DNA of 59,590 nucleotides from Clostridiales bacterium (GCA_014799665.1 JAAVHP010000007.1:1-59590); one strand, 5' to 3'; positions 22,931 to 31,438 are shown, numbered from the stretch's first letter. Notes: a model not told the origin generated them from the sequence alone. Made by a program: numbers and translations.

Positions 22931-23821
22931 TCAAAACAACCCCGATATAAAGATAGCCATGATCGCGCCGACCGCAAACGATATGACGTTGGCGCAAAAT
23001 GTGTAAAGTACGCAGTAGCCGTTAGAGTATTCGGGTTGGCGCATTTTACGTAAGGTCAGACAATAAACGACGGACTCTACGATAAATACCCCTAGCTCCA
23101 AAGGAATATACCATATAAGCGCCCATAACCCGTTGTAGAAGTTCAAAACGTTTAATGCAATATTCAACGCGATTTGCGTTACGGTATTTACGCCGAGTAT
23201 AGTCAGTATTTCCTTTTTGGAACGTAGCTTGAACATCCAAGCTATGCCCAATTCAATCAGTATGGTAAGTATTATCCGTACGATAAGCCAGGCTATTTCT
23301 TTGCCGTATTGATAATTGACTTCTACGGGTAGCGTTTGCTCTACTTCATCGAGTCCGTTCGACATATCGACCGAATAATAACTGTGAAAAGCGTATTTTT
23401 CTATCACGCCGCTCACTTGGAACGAGTCGGTATCGGGGTAGTACAAAAGTATTTTAAACGGAGAGGGCGGATAGTACGTCCACGCTAACTCTTTGCTTTC
23501 GTCAACCCGCCAATGCCACTGTAAATAAAAGTAGCCGTCCTCGTCCTCGTAACCGACGAACGCACGCCAAACGGATAGGTTATCGTCGTTGCACCAAATA
23601 TGATTTTCGTCGCCGTCCCACGCGGAAGCGGGACCTGTGCTTTCGTATTTGGATAACAGTGTGCCGTAACACAGTCTGTCGTCCATGTTTTTGAACTCTA
23701 TTACAACGCTCGGCTTAGGACCCGTATCGGCGTGTACCGACGGCACGAGCAGCGCGCACGAAAAGGCGAGCAGTGCGATCAGTATTAATAATATTATTCG
23801 TTTCGAGTTAATCTTCGTCAT
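22931..23821 (-). CDS. Membrane protein of sigma/VWA operon
   Basis: The most likely start is the ATG at 23821 (MTKINSKRI), which overlaps the last codons of the VWA gene. The open frame extends further upstream inside that gene. The 296-residue product has a signal peptide or N-terminal anchor (about 8-28), an extracellular region with aromatic-rich beta-like segments to about 175, then four membrane segments. No domain is recognised. Overlap with the VWA lipoprotein gene implies translational coupling and joint function at the cell surface. Confidence 0.7.
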   Translation of the reverse strand: MTKINSKRIILLILIALLAFSCALLVPSVHADTGPKPSVVIEFKNMDDRLCYGTLLSKYESTGPASAWDGDENHIWCNDDNLSVWRAFVGYEDEDGYFYLQWHWRVDESKELAWTYYPPSPFKILLYYPDTDSFQVSGVIEKYAFHSYYSVDMSNGLDEVEQTLPVEVNYQYGKEIAWLIVRIILTILIELGIAWMFKLRSKKEILTILGVNTVTQIALNIALNVLNFYNGLWALIWYIPLELGVFIVESVVYCLTLRKMRQPEYSNGYCVLYTFCANVISFAVGAIMAIFISGLF

Positions 23822-25340
23822 AATAGGAAGCGGGCACGAGTTTTTGGGCTTTCTTAACCAACTCAGCAAACTCCGCTTTGAATTGATCGGTCTTTACGCA
23901 TATAAGATCGTTAAGGCGGGTGAGAACGCTTTCCAGGCTTGCGTTAGCTTTATACTCGGACTTTCTTAATATCAACCCGAACTCGGTCACGCAGCCTATA
24001 AATACGCAGTCCTCGTTTGACGTTGCAGTTATATCCTCGGCGTTTAGAACGTATTTTACGGACATATTCTCGTCCGTGTCGGGCTTTTTGTATTTGATTT
24101 CGGTGGAAGCTACTTCGCCCTCGGCGTCGCCAATGAGCTTTACTTCGTATAGGGCGGTAACGTTATGACCCGAACCGATTTCGCCCGTGTCCTTGGTTTC
24201 GTCCTCGAACTCCTCTTGCGAAAGGATCTTGCTTTCGTAGCCGATAAGCCTGTATTTTTCCACTGCGTCGGCATTGAAGGTAACGCCTATCTTAGCGTCC
24301 TTGGCTACAACTTTGAGCGTGCCGCCAAGCTCTTTTACGAGCACCTTTTGCGCTTCCGCCACTGTGTCGAGATAGGCGTAATTGCCGTTGCCGTTTTCGG
24401 AGAGCGTTTTCATAGTGACGTCGTTGGTATTGTACATACCCACGCCGAGCACCGAGAGATAAATACCGCTGTCGCGCTTGGTCGTAATAAGCTTTTCCAA
24501 ATCCTTCTTGTTGGACGGACCTACGTTAAAGTCGCCGTCGGTCGCGATGATAACGCGGTTGTTCGAGCCTTCCGTCATGTAGTCCTGCGCCACCTCGTAG
24601 GCGAGTTGAAGTCCGCCCGCGCCGTTCGTAGAGCCGCTCGCTTTAAGATCGAAAAGCGCGTTTACTATCTTGGCTTTTTCGTTGCCCGACGCGCCGCGCA
24701 ACGCAACCGACGTTCCGCTCGCATACGTAACGATCGAAACGGTGTCCTTTTCGTCGAGTTCTTCTACGAGCAGCTTGAACGATTGCTGTATAAGCCCCAA
24801 ACGGTCGTCGCCGTACATTGAGCCGGACGTGTCTACAAGCAGCACGATATTATGGCTGACGTCGCTCACGTCCACTTCTTCCGCCGCGACGGTAACCGTC
24901 ATCAGCTTGTTTTCTTCGTTCCACGGACAATCGAAAATATTCCCGCCCACGGATATATCTTCGCCCTCGTTAGGACGGGCATAGTCGTAGTCGAAGTAGT
25001 TTATATATTCCTCTAAACGCACGCTCGTGGGCGAGGGAAGATTCCCGCCGTTTATTTGCTTGCGCATGAGCGAGTACGCCGCGGTATTTCTATCAAGCGA
25101 GAAATAGGAGTTTGGTGCGGTCGCCGCGTTGAAAAATCCATTCTCGGTTATTTCTTCGTATTTGTAATCGAGGAGCGGTTCGCCGAGCTCGAAATCACCG
25201 TCCATCAATATGCCGCCCGGCGCGGGGGCGCCGGAATTATCCCATTCTCCGTAACCGCCGTTTGCGCCGCAAGCGACAAGTGGTAGGGTGAACGACAGAG
25301 CGAGCGCGGCAGATAATAATTTATTAATATGTTTTTTCAT
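23808..25340 (-). CDS. VWA-domain lipoprotein, YfbK-like
   Basis: The 510-residue product starts at ATG 25340, after an AAGGAG site; an in-frame ATG 24 bases upstream precedes that site. The signal peptide ends in LVAC, so C24 is lipidated. Residues about 60-110 match the N-terminal region of YfbK-type proteins (TAAYSLMRKQINGG, then EEYINYFDYDY). The von Willebrand A domain follows, with the metal-ion site DTSGSM and a later TDGDFN, then a DUF3520-like C-terminal region. Such surface proteins bind partners through a metal-dependent site. Its gene lies third in an ECF sigma operon, so its expression probably responds to envelope stress. Confidence 0.85.
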   Translation of the reverse strand: MKKHINKLLSAALALSFTLPLVACGANGGYGEWDNSGAPAPGGILMDGDFELGEPLLDYKYEEITENGFFNAATAPNSYFSLDRNTAAYSLMRKQINGGNLPSPTSVRLEEYINYFDYDYARPNEGEDISVGGNIFDCPWNEENKLMTVTVAAEEVDVSDVSHNIVLLVDTSGSMYGDDRLGLIQQSFKLLVEELDEKDTVSIVTYASGTSVALRGASGNEKAKIVNALFDLKASGSTNGAGGLQLAYEVAQDYMTEGSNNRVIIATDGDFNVGPSNKKDLEKLITTKRDSGIYLSVLGVGMYNTNDVTMKTLSENGNGNYAYLDTVAEAQKVLVKELGGTLKVVAKDAKIGVTFNADAVEKYRLIGYESKILSQEEFEDETKDTGEIGSGHNVTALYEVKLIGDAEGEVASTEIKYKKPDTDENMSVKYVLNAEDITATSNEDCVFIGCVTEFGLILRKSEYKANASLESVLTRLNDLICVKTDQFKAEFAELVKKAQKLVPASYYDED

Positions 25341-25403
25341 AATTTTTTCTCCTTTTTGTCTCATTACAATTACAACACAGCGTTTTCGCTCTTTGTCCCA
25401 CGT

Positions 25404-26111
25404 TTATAAAAAATAATTAAATAAATTTTGCGCGCCGTCGGTGTTCCCCATAGTCGAAACGTAGTAGTGAATATCGTAGTCGGTTATATACGCCATCGTC
25501 ATATATTCGCCGTCTTGATAGCTTTCCGCATAGCTTATGCGGCGGTCGCTTTTCATGAGATAACCGTATTGCTCGGCAAGGTCGGTTCGTTTATACCCGT
25601 CGCGCTCGGCGATAACGCTTATTTCGATATTGCCTTTATCGGTAGATACGCCGAATACCGCCTTTACGTAGGCTAGGGTATTGCTTTCCTTAATATAACA
25701 GTTATAATAGTTTTCGGAATAAACCTCGTAGCCCGCGTTTTCTATCCGCGAAATATCGATAAAGTCGCTAATATCGCTCCGTGTCGTTTTTGTCGCGCGC
25801 ACTTCGCCGATCGTGTACGACACTGCGGACGGAGTTGCGGGCGAAGCGTCGCTTGGACCGTTCTCTTCGTTAGTCGCTCCGTCGTTATTCCCCGTAAACA
25901 GTCCCGGCAAAACGCTGAACGCAAATACAGCCACTGCCGCCGCTGCGGCGAGTGAGCCGAATATAACGCCGTACCGCAAAGCAGGCTTTTGCTTTTTCTC
26001 GTTTTTGCGCACGAGCTCGTCTCGCGCTTTTTGCGCAAGATCGGTGCGAGGTTGAAGGTCGTTTGCGTATTCATCAAACAGCCCGTTAAGTTGTTCGTCT
26101 TTTTCGTTCAT
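25404..26111 (-). CDS. Probable membrane-bound anti-sigma factor
   Basis: The 235-residue product has a cytoplasmic N-terminal part (1-45) and one membrane segment (about 46-70), followed by a Gly/Asn/Ser-rich linker and an extracytoplasmic domain of about 140 residues. The gene starts 20 bases after the sigma-factor stop. This placement and topology are typical of anti-sigma factors that bind an ECF sigma factor until a signal arrives. No zinc-binding HxxxCxxC motif is present, so it is not a ZAS-type protein. The C-terminal domain is not recognised. Confidence 0.7.
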   Translation of the reverse strand: MNEKDEQLNGLFDEYANDLQPRTDLAQKARDELVRKNEKKQKPALRYGVIFGSLAAAAAVAVFAFSVLPGLFTGNNDGATNEENGPSDASPATPSAVSYTIGEVRATKTTRSDISDFIDISRIENAGYEVYSENYYNCYIKESNTLAYVKAVFGVSTDKGNIEISVIAERDGYKRTDLAEQYGYLMKSDRRISYAESYQDGEYMTMAYITDYDIHYYVSTMGNTDGAQNLFNYFL

Positions 26112-26131
26112 TCTTTATTACAACCGTTTAC

Positions 26132-26677
26132 TCAGTGATTTTGTCCCGCAAGATATTCGCGCATTTTCGCTTCTGCGGCGGTGACCGTGCGGGCGATGGT
26201 CGATTTGGACTTATTTAGGCTTTTCGCGCTGTCGCGGACGGTAAAGTCCATAAAGTATTTTTGGTATATGACCCGACGTTCAAACGGGGAGAGCACGCTC
26301 ATGGCGTTCTTTACCGTAAAGGTCGAAGTAGCATAGTCGGATAGGTCTCCGTCGTCCGCTAGGTCGAAGAACTCGTCTATATCGAGCGTCTGCTTGGTTC
26401 TATCGCTCCGTAGAATATTAAGCGCGGTGTTTTGCACTATCTTGCATATCCAGGCGTAGCCGTTGGTGTCGGGGCGAAATTTCTTCGCGTTCTCGATGAT
26501 CTTTATAAAGCTGTCCTGAACCGCGTCCTCGGCTTTGTGCTTGTCGTTTAGCACCGACCGCGCGACCGACAGCATTCTGGCAGACAAAAGACGGGCGAGC
26601 TCGTCCAATGCTTGAACCTCGCCGCCTGCGATCCGCGCTATAAGCCCGTTGACTTTTTGTCTTTCATGGTCGGTCAT
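26132..26677 (-). CDS. ECF-type RNA polymerase sigma factor
   Basis: The 181-residue protein has region 2 (about 20-90, with DAVQDSFIKIIENA and GYAWICKIVQNTALNILR) and region 4 (about 120-175, with LSPFERRVIYQKYF and a helix-turn-helix STIARTVTAAEAKMREYL). It would direct polymerase to a small regulon, probably including its own operon with anti-sigma, VWA lipoprotein and membrane protein. The ATG follows a -10 box after only 7 bases with no ribosome site, so the transcript may be leaderless. The visible promoter is of the housekeeping type. Confidence 0.88.
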   Translation of the reverse strand: MTDHERQKVNGLIARIAGGEVQALDELARLLSARMLSVARSVLNDKHKAEDAVQDSFIKIIENAKKFRPDTNGYAWICKIVQNTALNILRSDRTKQTLDIDEFFDLADDGDLSDYATSTFTVKNAMSVLSPFERRVIYQKYFMDFTVRDSAKSLNKSKSTIARTVTAAEAKMREYLAGQNH

Positions 26678-26684
26678 GCGTATA

Positions 26685-26713
26685 ATTATATATTCTTAAT
26701 AGTTTCTTGTCAA
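26685..26713 (-). promoter_or_regulatory. Promoter of the sigma operon, leaderless arrangement
   Basis: On the minus strand TTGACA (26713-26708), 17 bp and TATAAT (26690-26685) end 7 bases before the sigma ATG at 26677. Confidence 0.7.
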
Positions 26714-26757
26714 TAGGTTAAGTCATACGCACGGCGAGGTTTTGCATACAATAGACC

Positions 26758-27822
26758 ATGTTTAAGTCGTTTTTGCGTGCAATGTCGGTCGCTATGCTGA
26801 TCGTCGGCACCGTGATCGGCGCGGGGTTTGCGTCGGGTAAAGAGGTGGTGGCGTTCTTCGGCGCGGTGCCGAACGTGTTCACCGCGCTCATTACAGGCGT
26901 GCTCGTGTTTATGTGCTCGACGTTGTTTTTGTTCGTGGGCAGGCGCGTGAAAAAGACGGACACGGGCGAGGTCAACGGCGAGGTGTTCGGTAAGCTCAGA
27001 CCGCTTGCCGATATTTTTATGCTGTTCAATTCGGTGACGGTACTCGGCGCAATGCTCGCGGGCGTAGACAGCCTTGCCGCCGAGTTCATAGATATTCGGC
27101 CCGTAGCCTCGATAGTCGTGGGGCTGCTGTGTGCCGTCGTCGCCGTGCGCGGGATAAACGGCGTAATAAAAGCCAATGCGGTGCTCGTTCCTATAATGGT
27201 AGTGTTTTTGTGCGTGTGCTCGGTGCTTGCGATCGACTTTCCGCTCAAAGCCCAGTCGGGCGGAATAAACGTATATAATGTATTGCTGTACGTTTCCATG
27301 AACATGATTTTGGGCGGCGGGGTGCTCACCACCGTGCATAAGCTTTCACCGCGTGAGATAATACTTTCGTCGGCGGTAGCGTCGGTAGTTATAGCGGGGC
27401 TGCTCTTGTGCATTATGGGCGCGCTGCAATCGACCTCGGCGGCAAAGGCGGATATGCCCATGCTCTTGATCGCGCTCAAAAGCGGGCGAGCGACTTATTT
27501 TATAGGTCTGCCCGTGATAGCCGCTTCCATATTCACAACCATGCTCGCGGCGTTCAAATCGGTGTACGACTACGTGCTCGGGATATTCAAGTATAAAATC
27601 GTCGCGGCGGGGGTAGTGCTTATCGCGGGGCTTGTCGTCGGCGCGTTCGGATTTTCGGCGGTCGTCGAAACGTTGTACCCCGTGACGGGCATACTCGGTA
27701 TGCTGTACCTCGCTTGCAATCTTTGGTATTTGATACGCACCCGTGTTAAACGCAAGGTGAAAACCAAGGCGAAACGCGTTCGAAGCAAACTTACTAAAAA
27801 ACGAGCCGACGTATCGGTTTGA
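26758..27822 (+). CDS. YkvI-like membrane transporter
   Basis: The 354-residue product has about ten membrane segments. The opening AMSVAMLIVGTVIGAGFASGKEV is the characteristic start of YkvI/Mn-NRAMP-related APC-superfamily permeases, with the unwound GAGFASG substrate loop in the first helix. The substrate is unknown; amino acids or small ions are usual for the superfamily. The last 30 residues are strongly basic. It is divergent from the sigma operon. A TACAAT box ends 5 bases before the ATG but no -35 box is apparent. The stop codon overlaps the tcdA promoter. Confidence 0.75.
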   Translation: MFKSFLRAMSVAMLIVGTVIGAGFASGKEVVAFFGAVPNVFTALITGVLVFMCSTLFLFVGRRVKKTDTGEVNGEVFGKLRPLADIFMLFNSVTVLGAMLAGVDSLAAEFIDIRPVASIVVGLLCAVVAVRGINGVIKANAVLVPIMVVFLCVCSVLAIDFPLKAQSGGINVYNVLLYVSMNMILGGGVLTTVHKLSPREIILSSAVASVVIAGLLLCIMGALQSTSAAKADMPMLLIALKSGRATYFIGLPVIAASIFTTMLAAFKSVYDYVLGIFKYKIVAAGVVLIAGLVVGAFGFSAVVETLYPVTGILGMLYLACNLWYLIRTRVKRKVKTKAKRVRSKLTKKRADVSV

Positions 27823-27847
27823 CAACATAACCGTAACTTGATATAAT
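27819..27847 (+). promoter_or_regulatory. tcdA promoter, leaderless arrangement
   Basis: TTGACA (27819-27824), a 17-bp spacer and TATAAT (27842-27847) are followed after 6 bases by the ATG at 27854. The -35 box overlaps the stop codon of the upstream transporter gene. Confidence 0.75.
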
Positions 27848-27853
27848 AAATTT

Positions 27854-28576
27854 ATGGATAAGTTTTCGAGAACGGAATTAATGTTCGGTAAAGCCGCTAT
27901 GGATAAGCTGAAAAGCTCGCGCGTCGCCGTGTTCGGCGTGGGCGGGGTCGGCGGCTATACCGTGGAAGCGCTTGCGCGTTCGGGCGTGGGCGCGCTCGAT
28001 CTTATCGACAACGACAAGGTAAGTATCACCAATATCAACCGCCAGATCATAGCTACGACCTCTACGGTGGGTAGGTATAAAGTGGACGTCGCCGCAGAGC
28101 GTGTTCTTGACATAAACCCCGACTGTAAGGTCAAGACCTATAAAACATTTTATATGCCGGACACCGCTTGTCAATTCGACTTTGCCGAGTACGATTATAT
28201 CGTCGACGCTATCGATACGGTCACGGGCAAACTCACTATTATTGAGAATGCTGCGCGTTGCGGCACGCCCGTGATCAGTTCCATGGGGGCGGGGAACAAG
28301 GTCGACCCCACGGCTTTCGAGGTTGCCGATATATATAAAACCTCGGTATGTCCGCTCGCAAAAGTCATACGCCGCGAGCTCAAAAAGCGGGGTATCGAAC
28401 GCCTTAAAGTTGTTTACAGCAAGGAAGAACCGTTAAAGCCTTTATCTGTTTGTGATGAGGAAGTCGGCGCGCGCCGCGAAATCCCTGCGAGCAATGCGTT
28501 CGTGCCGTCGGCGGTCGGGCTGATAATTGCGGGCGAAGTGATTAAGGACCTGATCGGGTACAATAAAAGCGAATAA
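27854..28576 (+). CDS. tcdA: tRNA threonylcarbamoyladenosine dehydratase (TcdA/CsdL)
   Basis: The 240-residue E1-like enzyme uses ATP to close threonylcarbamoyl-adenosine at tRNA position 37 into its cyclic form. It opens with FSRTELMFG, then the nucleotide-binding GVGGVGGYTVEALARSG, DNDKVSITNINRQI with the ATP-contacting Asn-Arg-Gln, and a C-terminal SAVGLIIAGEVIKDLIG. These are the YgdL/TcdA subset of ThiF/MoeB proteins. A ThiF/HesA adenylating enzyme of other purpose is less likely. cysK follows 17 bases later; TcdA proteins elsewhere work with CsdA/CsdE sulfur transfer proteins, so the link to sulfur genes is suggestive. Confidence 0.88.
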   Translation: MDKFSRTELMFGKAAMDKLKSSRVAVFGVGGVGGYTVEALARSGVGALDLIDNDKVSITNINRQIIATTSTVGRYKVDVAAERVLDINPDCKVKTYKTFYMPDTACQFDFAEYDYIVDAIDTVTGKLTIIENAARCGTPVISSMGAGNKVDPTAFEVADIYKTSVCPLAKVIRRELKKRGIERLKVVYSKEEPLKPLSVCDEEVGARREIPASNAFVPSAVGLIIAGEVIKDLIGYNKSE

Positions 28577-28593
28577 AAGGACGGATATATTCT

Positions 28594-29523
28594 ATGCCGA
28601 ATTACAAAACCATACTCGACCTTGTGGGCAACACTCCGCTGGTGGAAGCGGTAGGTTACGAGAAGAAATACGGGCTGGGTGCGACCCTGCTCGTTAAGCT
28701 CGAATATTTCAATCCCGCGGGCTCGGTCAAGGATCGAGTAGCCAAAGCAATGATAGAGGACGCCGAGAAAAGCGGTAGGCTCAAAAAGGGTGCGACCATA
28801 ATCGAGCCGACGAGCGGAAACACGGGTATAGGGCTTGCGGCGGTTGCGTCGGCAAAAGGGTATAAGCTTATCATCACCATGCCCGAAACCATGAGCATTG
28901 AGCGCAGAAAGCTGATAAAAGCGTACGGCGCGGAAATAGTTTTGACGGAAGGCGCAAAAGGTATGAAGGGCGCGATAGAAAAAGCGAACGAACTTGCCGA
29001 AACCATTCCCGATTCGTTTATTTGCGGACAGTTTGTAAACCCCGCTAACCCCGCCGCGCATATAGCCACTACGGGTCCCGAAATTTGGCGCGACACCGAC
29101 GGTAAGGTGGATATACTCGTCGCGGGCGTGGGAACGGGCGGAACGATCACGGGCACAGGAGCATATCTTAAAAGCAAAAATAAGGATATAAAGGTAGTTG
29201 CGGTCGAGCCGAAAGGATCGCCGGTGCTGTCGACGGGAGTCGCGGGCGCGCACAAGATACAGGGTATCGGCGCGGGGTTCATTCCCGAAGTTCTCGATAC
29301 GAAAATTTACGACGAGATCATAACGGTGGAAAACGAAGCGGCGTTCGAAACGACGAAAACGTTTGCTAAGGAAGACGGCATACTCGTCGGCATTTCGTCG
29401 GGTTCGGCGCTGTGGGCGGCGGCAGAGCTCGCTAAACGCCCCGAGAACAAGGGTAAAACGATAGTCGCAATTCTTCCCGACACGGGCGAGCGGTATCTTT
29501 CCACTCCGCTGTTCGATGATTGA
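28594..29523 (+). CDS. cysK: Cysteine synthase A (O-acetylserine sulfhydrylase)
   Basis: CysK makes cysteine from O-acetylserine and sulfide using pyridoxal phosphate. The 309-residue protein has the cofactor lysine K46 in NPAGSVKDRVA, the substrate loop TSGNTGIGLA, the phosphate-binding GTGGTITGTG and the C-terminal GISSGSALWAA. An AAGGACGG ribosome site precedes the ATG. It shares a transcript with tcdA. The O-acetylserine it needs would come from the cysE product at 44.3-45.0 kb, so the cysteine pathway is split over two loci in this window. Confidence 0.95.
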   Translation: MPNYKTILDLVGNTPLVEAVGYEKKYGLGATLLVKLEYFNPAGSVKDRVAKAMIEDAEKSGRLKKGATIIEPTSGNTGIGLAAVASAKGYKLIITMPETMSIERRKLIKAYGAEIVLTEGAKGMKGAIEKANELAETIPDSFICGQFVNPANPAAHIATTGPEIWRDTDGKVDILVAGVGTGGTITGTGAYLKSKNKDIKVVAVEPKGSPVLSTGVAGAHKIQGIGAGFIPEVLDTKIYDEIITVENEAAFETTKTFAKEDGILVGISSGSALWAAAELAKRPENKGKTIVAILPDTGERYLSTPLFDD

Positions 29524-29549
29524 TGATAATATGCACTATAACAGTTTAC

Positions 29550-29578
29550 TTGTTTTTCTGTGAGTGATATGATATAAT
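29550..29578 (+). promoter_or_regulatory. Promoter of CPBP protease gene
   Basis: TTGTTT (29550-29555), 17 bp, TATAAT (29573-29578). The gene start at 29616 has a GGAGAA ribosome site and a normal leader. Confidence 0.6.
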
Positions 29579-29615
29579 TACTGTACGATAAACGCCGATC
29601 TAGCGGAGAAAGACT

Positions 29616-30299
29616 ATGGAAGATAATAAAAAATCAATATTTCCCGTTAATGCCGACAGTAAATATGCAGTCATAATATTTTTCATTGCGCTAATGTTGA
29701 TCGTCGGGTTGACGTTTTCGCTTTGGGGAATATGGCTGATCGATATATATGCGGTAAGAATATGCCTTACATTGCTCGTGACTGCTGCATTTGCGGTAGT
29801 CGCTGCTGTTGCTATGAAGCTGACGGGACAGGGAAGCAAGCTACTGCCCACTAAACATAGATTGTGGCTGCAAATCCTGATCGGGCTTGCGATTGCCGTT
29901 GTGTTGTGTTTTGTGATGGGAATAGTTCCTATTCTATGCGGCACAAGCATAATCGGTTCTCATACCGAACCGTCCGCAGGTTTTTTGGCAATTTCCGCCG
30001 TACAAGATATTCTTTTTGTGGGCGTGTGCGAGGAAATTGTATTCCGCGGATACGTACAAAATCAGTTTGAAATTTGGTTAAAAAAATGTAAATGGCTTGC
30101 TCCGTTGATTGCCGCCGTTTTATTCGGGCTGTGGCATATAATTAACGGTAGTCTGATTCAAGTGCTTTTCACAACTCTTGTCGGTTGCGTATTCGGGTAC
30201 TTAAAATATTTTATAAAAGACTGCTCGCTGTTGTCTGTCATCATCGGACACGGACTATATGATTTTTCCATAGTGCTTTTGACTTGCTTTATGTTATAA
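29616..30299 (+). CDS. CPBP-family intramembrane metalloprotease
   Basis: The 227-residue product has about seven membrane segments. The CPBP/Abi motif 1 is EEIVFRGY (two Glu and Arg), followed by motif 2 FGLWHI and motif 3 ending in IIGHGLYDFS. These residues bind zinc within the membrane in Rce1-like proteases. In Gram-positive bacteria such proteins process peptides or give immunity to bacteriocins; the substrate here is unknown. It has its own promoter and a terminator. Confidence 0.85.
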   Translation: MEDNKKSIFPVNADSKYAVIIFFIALMLIVGLTFSLWGIWLIDIYAVRICLTLLVTAAFAVVAAVAMKLTGQGSKLLPTKHRLWLQILIGLAIAVVLCFVMGIVPILCGTSIIGSHTEPSAGFLAISAVQDILFVGVCEEIVFRGYVQNQFEIWLKKCKWLAPLIAAVLFGLWHIINGSLIQVLFTTLVGCVFGYLKYFIKDCSLLSVIIGHGLYDFSIVLLTCFML

Positions 30300-30344
30300 C
30301 GTCAAATCTAAATTAAACTTTTATTACTTAATTACGCGTATCAA

Positions 30345-30380
30345 AACGGCTCTCGAACAAAAGTGTTCGAGAGCCGTTTA
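30345..30380 (+). terminator. Terminator after CPBP gene
   Basis: A perfect 15-bp stem (30345-30359 with 30364-30378) with loop AAAG; A-runs and T-runs on both sides allow use from either direction, including for the XRE gene on the other strand. Confidence 0.75.
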
Positions 30381-30434
30381 TCATTGTTTGTTTTTAATTC
30401 GATATGGGAAGTGCGCTTAAAGTCACGCCTTTTA

Positions 30435-30641
30435 TCAATATTCGCGCCGACCGACGAGAACGTTCAAATCTTCATTAAAGTAGTCTGCTATTTTGCAAAG
30501 GTTTTCAAGCCCGATTTCGCGTTGTCCCAAAATATATCGACTTAACGTTTGTTGGGGTATACCTATATTTTTAGCGACCGAGGTTATACTGTTTTCGCCA
30601 ATCAAATATTTGAGATTGGCGGCGAATTTTTCCATGTACAT
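30435..30641 (-). CDS. XRE-family repressor, small
   Basis: The 68-residue product is almost entirely a helix-turn-helix domain: SVAKNIGIPQQTLSRYILGQREI gives the two DNA-binding helices and LCKIADYFNEDLNVLVG the closing helices. The start at 30641 is 9 bases after AAGGAG; a second ATG lies 6 bases in. It is divergent from a membrane-protein gene, with a 32-bp perfect inverted repeat and a second operator between them. It probably represses both promoters. Size and layout are those of phage- or toxin-type XRE switches. Confidence 0.85.
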   Translation of the reverse strand: MYMEKFAANLKYLIGENSITSVAKNIGIPQQTLSRYILGQREIGLENLCKIADYFNEDLNVLVGRREY

Positions 30642-30675
30642 TTTTATGTTCTCCTTATTGGAGTTTGCCTTTTTT

Positions 30676-30734
30676 AAGTATTTTACACCGATTGGTGTAA
30701 AATACTTGACTTACACCAAACGGTGTGATATGAT
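30676..30734 (+). promoter_or_regulatory. Promoter with two ACACC-N4-GGTGT operators
   Basis: A perfect 32-bp inverted repeat spans 30676-30707 (14-bp arms, centre GATT, core TTTACACC/GGTGTAAA). A second ACACC-AAAC-GGTGT lies at 30713-30726. The promoter of the membrane-protein gene, TTGACT (30706-30711), 17 bp, TATGAT (30729-30734), has the second operator inside its spacer and its -35 box touching the first. Binding would exclude polymerase. The XRE protein encoded alongside is the obvious ligand. Confidence 0.75.
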
Positions 30735-30763
30735 TATTGCAAATCAACTAATCGGAGGTGATT

Positions 30764-31363
30764 ATGGAAGAACAGGAAAGAAAAAGGGCTGTGAAAATTT
30801 GTTTTGTAATAATGATTATTTCGCCTATATTAGCTGCATCTTGTTTTATATTGTTACTGAAATTACCAAAAGATAGTGAAATGATTCCTCCTTTGATATG
30901 TGGTATACTTAGCTTTATAGTATCTACTTTTGCAACTGGCGCGGCTGCGCATAAGTATGCGGACAATGTGAATGGTGCTAAGTGGGAAAAGGTTATACAT
31001 TTTTTTACGTATTTGCCGTATGGTATTATTGTCGTAATCTTCTTTATTCCTTTTATTCTTTTTATTGTAGCCAAACACAGTGTGAAATCACAAGGTACGG
31101 TTACAACAAATAATGACGATGAGGATAAAAAAATAACTATTTTTTATGAGGGTAGAGAAAAAAATTTGATTTTCTTCGAACGTGGTTTATATTATAATGC
31201 TTATAAAGGTAATGATTGTAGCCATCCTTATTATGGTCAACCTTATTTGCGTTATGTCGAACGAAGCGATGGGGGATGGACGATTGGCTATTGGCTGTCT
31301 TTTAACGGTGGTAAGACGTTTGTCAAAGAGGATGAATTTAATCCGTATACATATAAAAATTGA
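30764..31363 (+). CDS. Membrane protein controlled by XRE repressor
   Basis: The 199-residue product starts at ATG 30764, just after GGAGGTG; the GTG 6 bases upstream overlaps that site. It has three membrane segments within residues 1-115, then a polar C-terminal domain of about 85 residues rich in Tyr, Gly and Asn (KITIFYEGREKN at its start). No family is recognised. Tight repression by the divergent XRE gene suggests that uncontrolled expression is costly, so this could be a membrane-active or signal-responsive protein. That is inference. Confidence 0.55.
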   Translation: MEEQERKRAVKICFVIMIISPILAASCFILLLKLPKDSEMIPPLICGILSFIVSTFATGAAAHKYADNVNGAKWEKVIHFFTYLPYGIIVVIFFIPFILFIVAKHSVKSQGTVTTNNDDEDKKITIFYEGREKNLIFFERGLYYNAYKGNDCSHPYYGQPYLRYVERSDGGWTIGYWLSFNGGKTFVKEDEFNPYTYKN

Positions 31364-31402
31364 ATACAGCACAATGCAATCGTTCGTGCGGAAATTGTAT
31401 GA

Positions 31403-31436
31403 TAAAACCCCATTGACTTAGCCAACGGGGTTTTAC
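31403..31436. terminator. Bidirectional terminator
   Basis: TAAAACCCC (31403-31411) is complementary to GGGGTTTTA (31427-31435), between the membrane-protein gene and the minus-strand ABC transporter operon. Confidence 0.7.
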
Positions 31437-31438
31437 GT

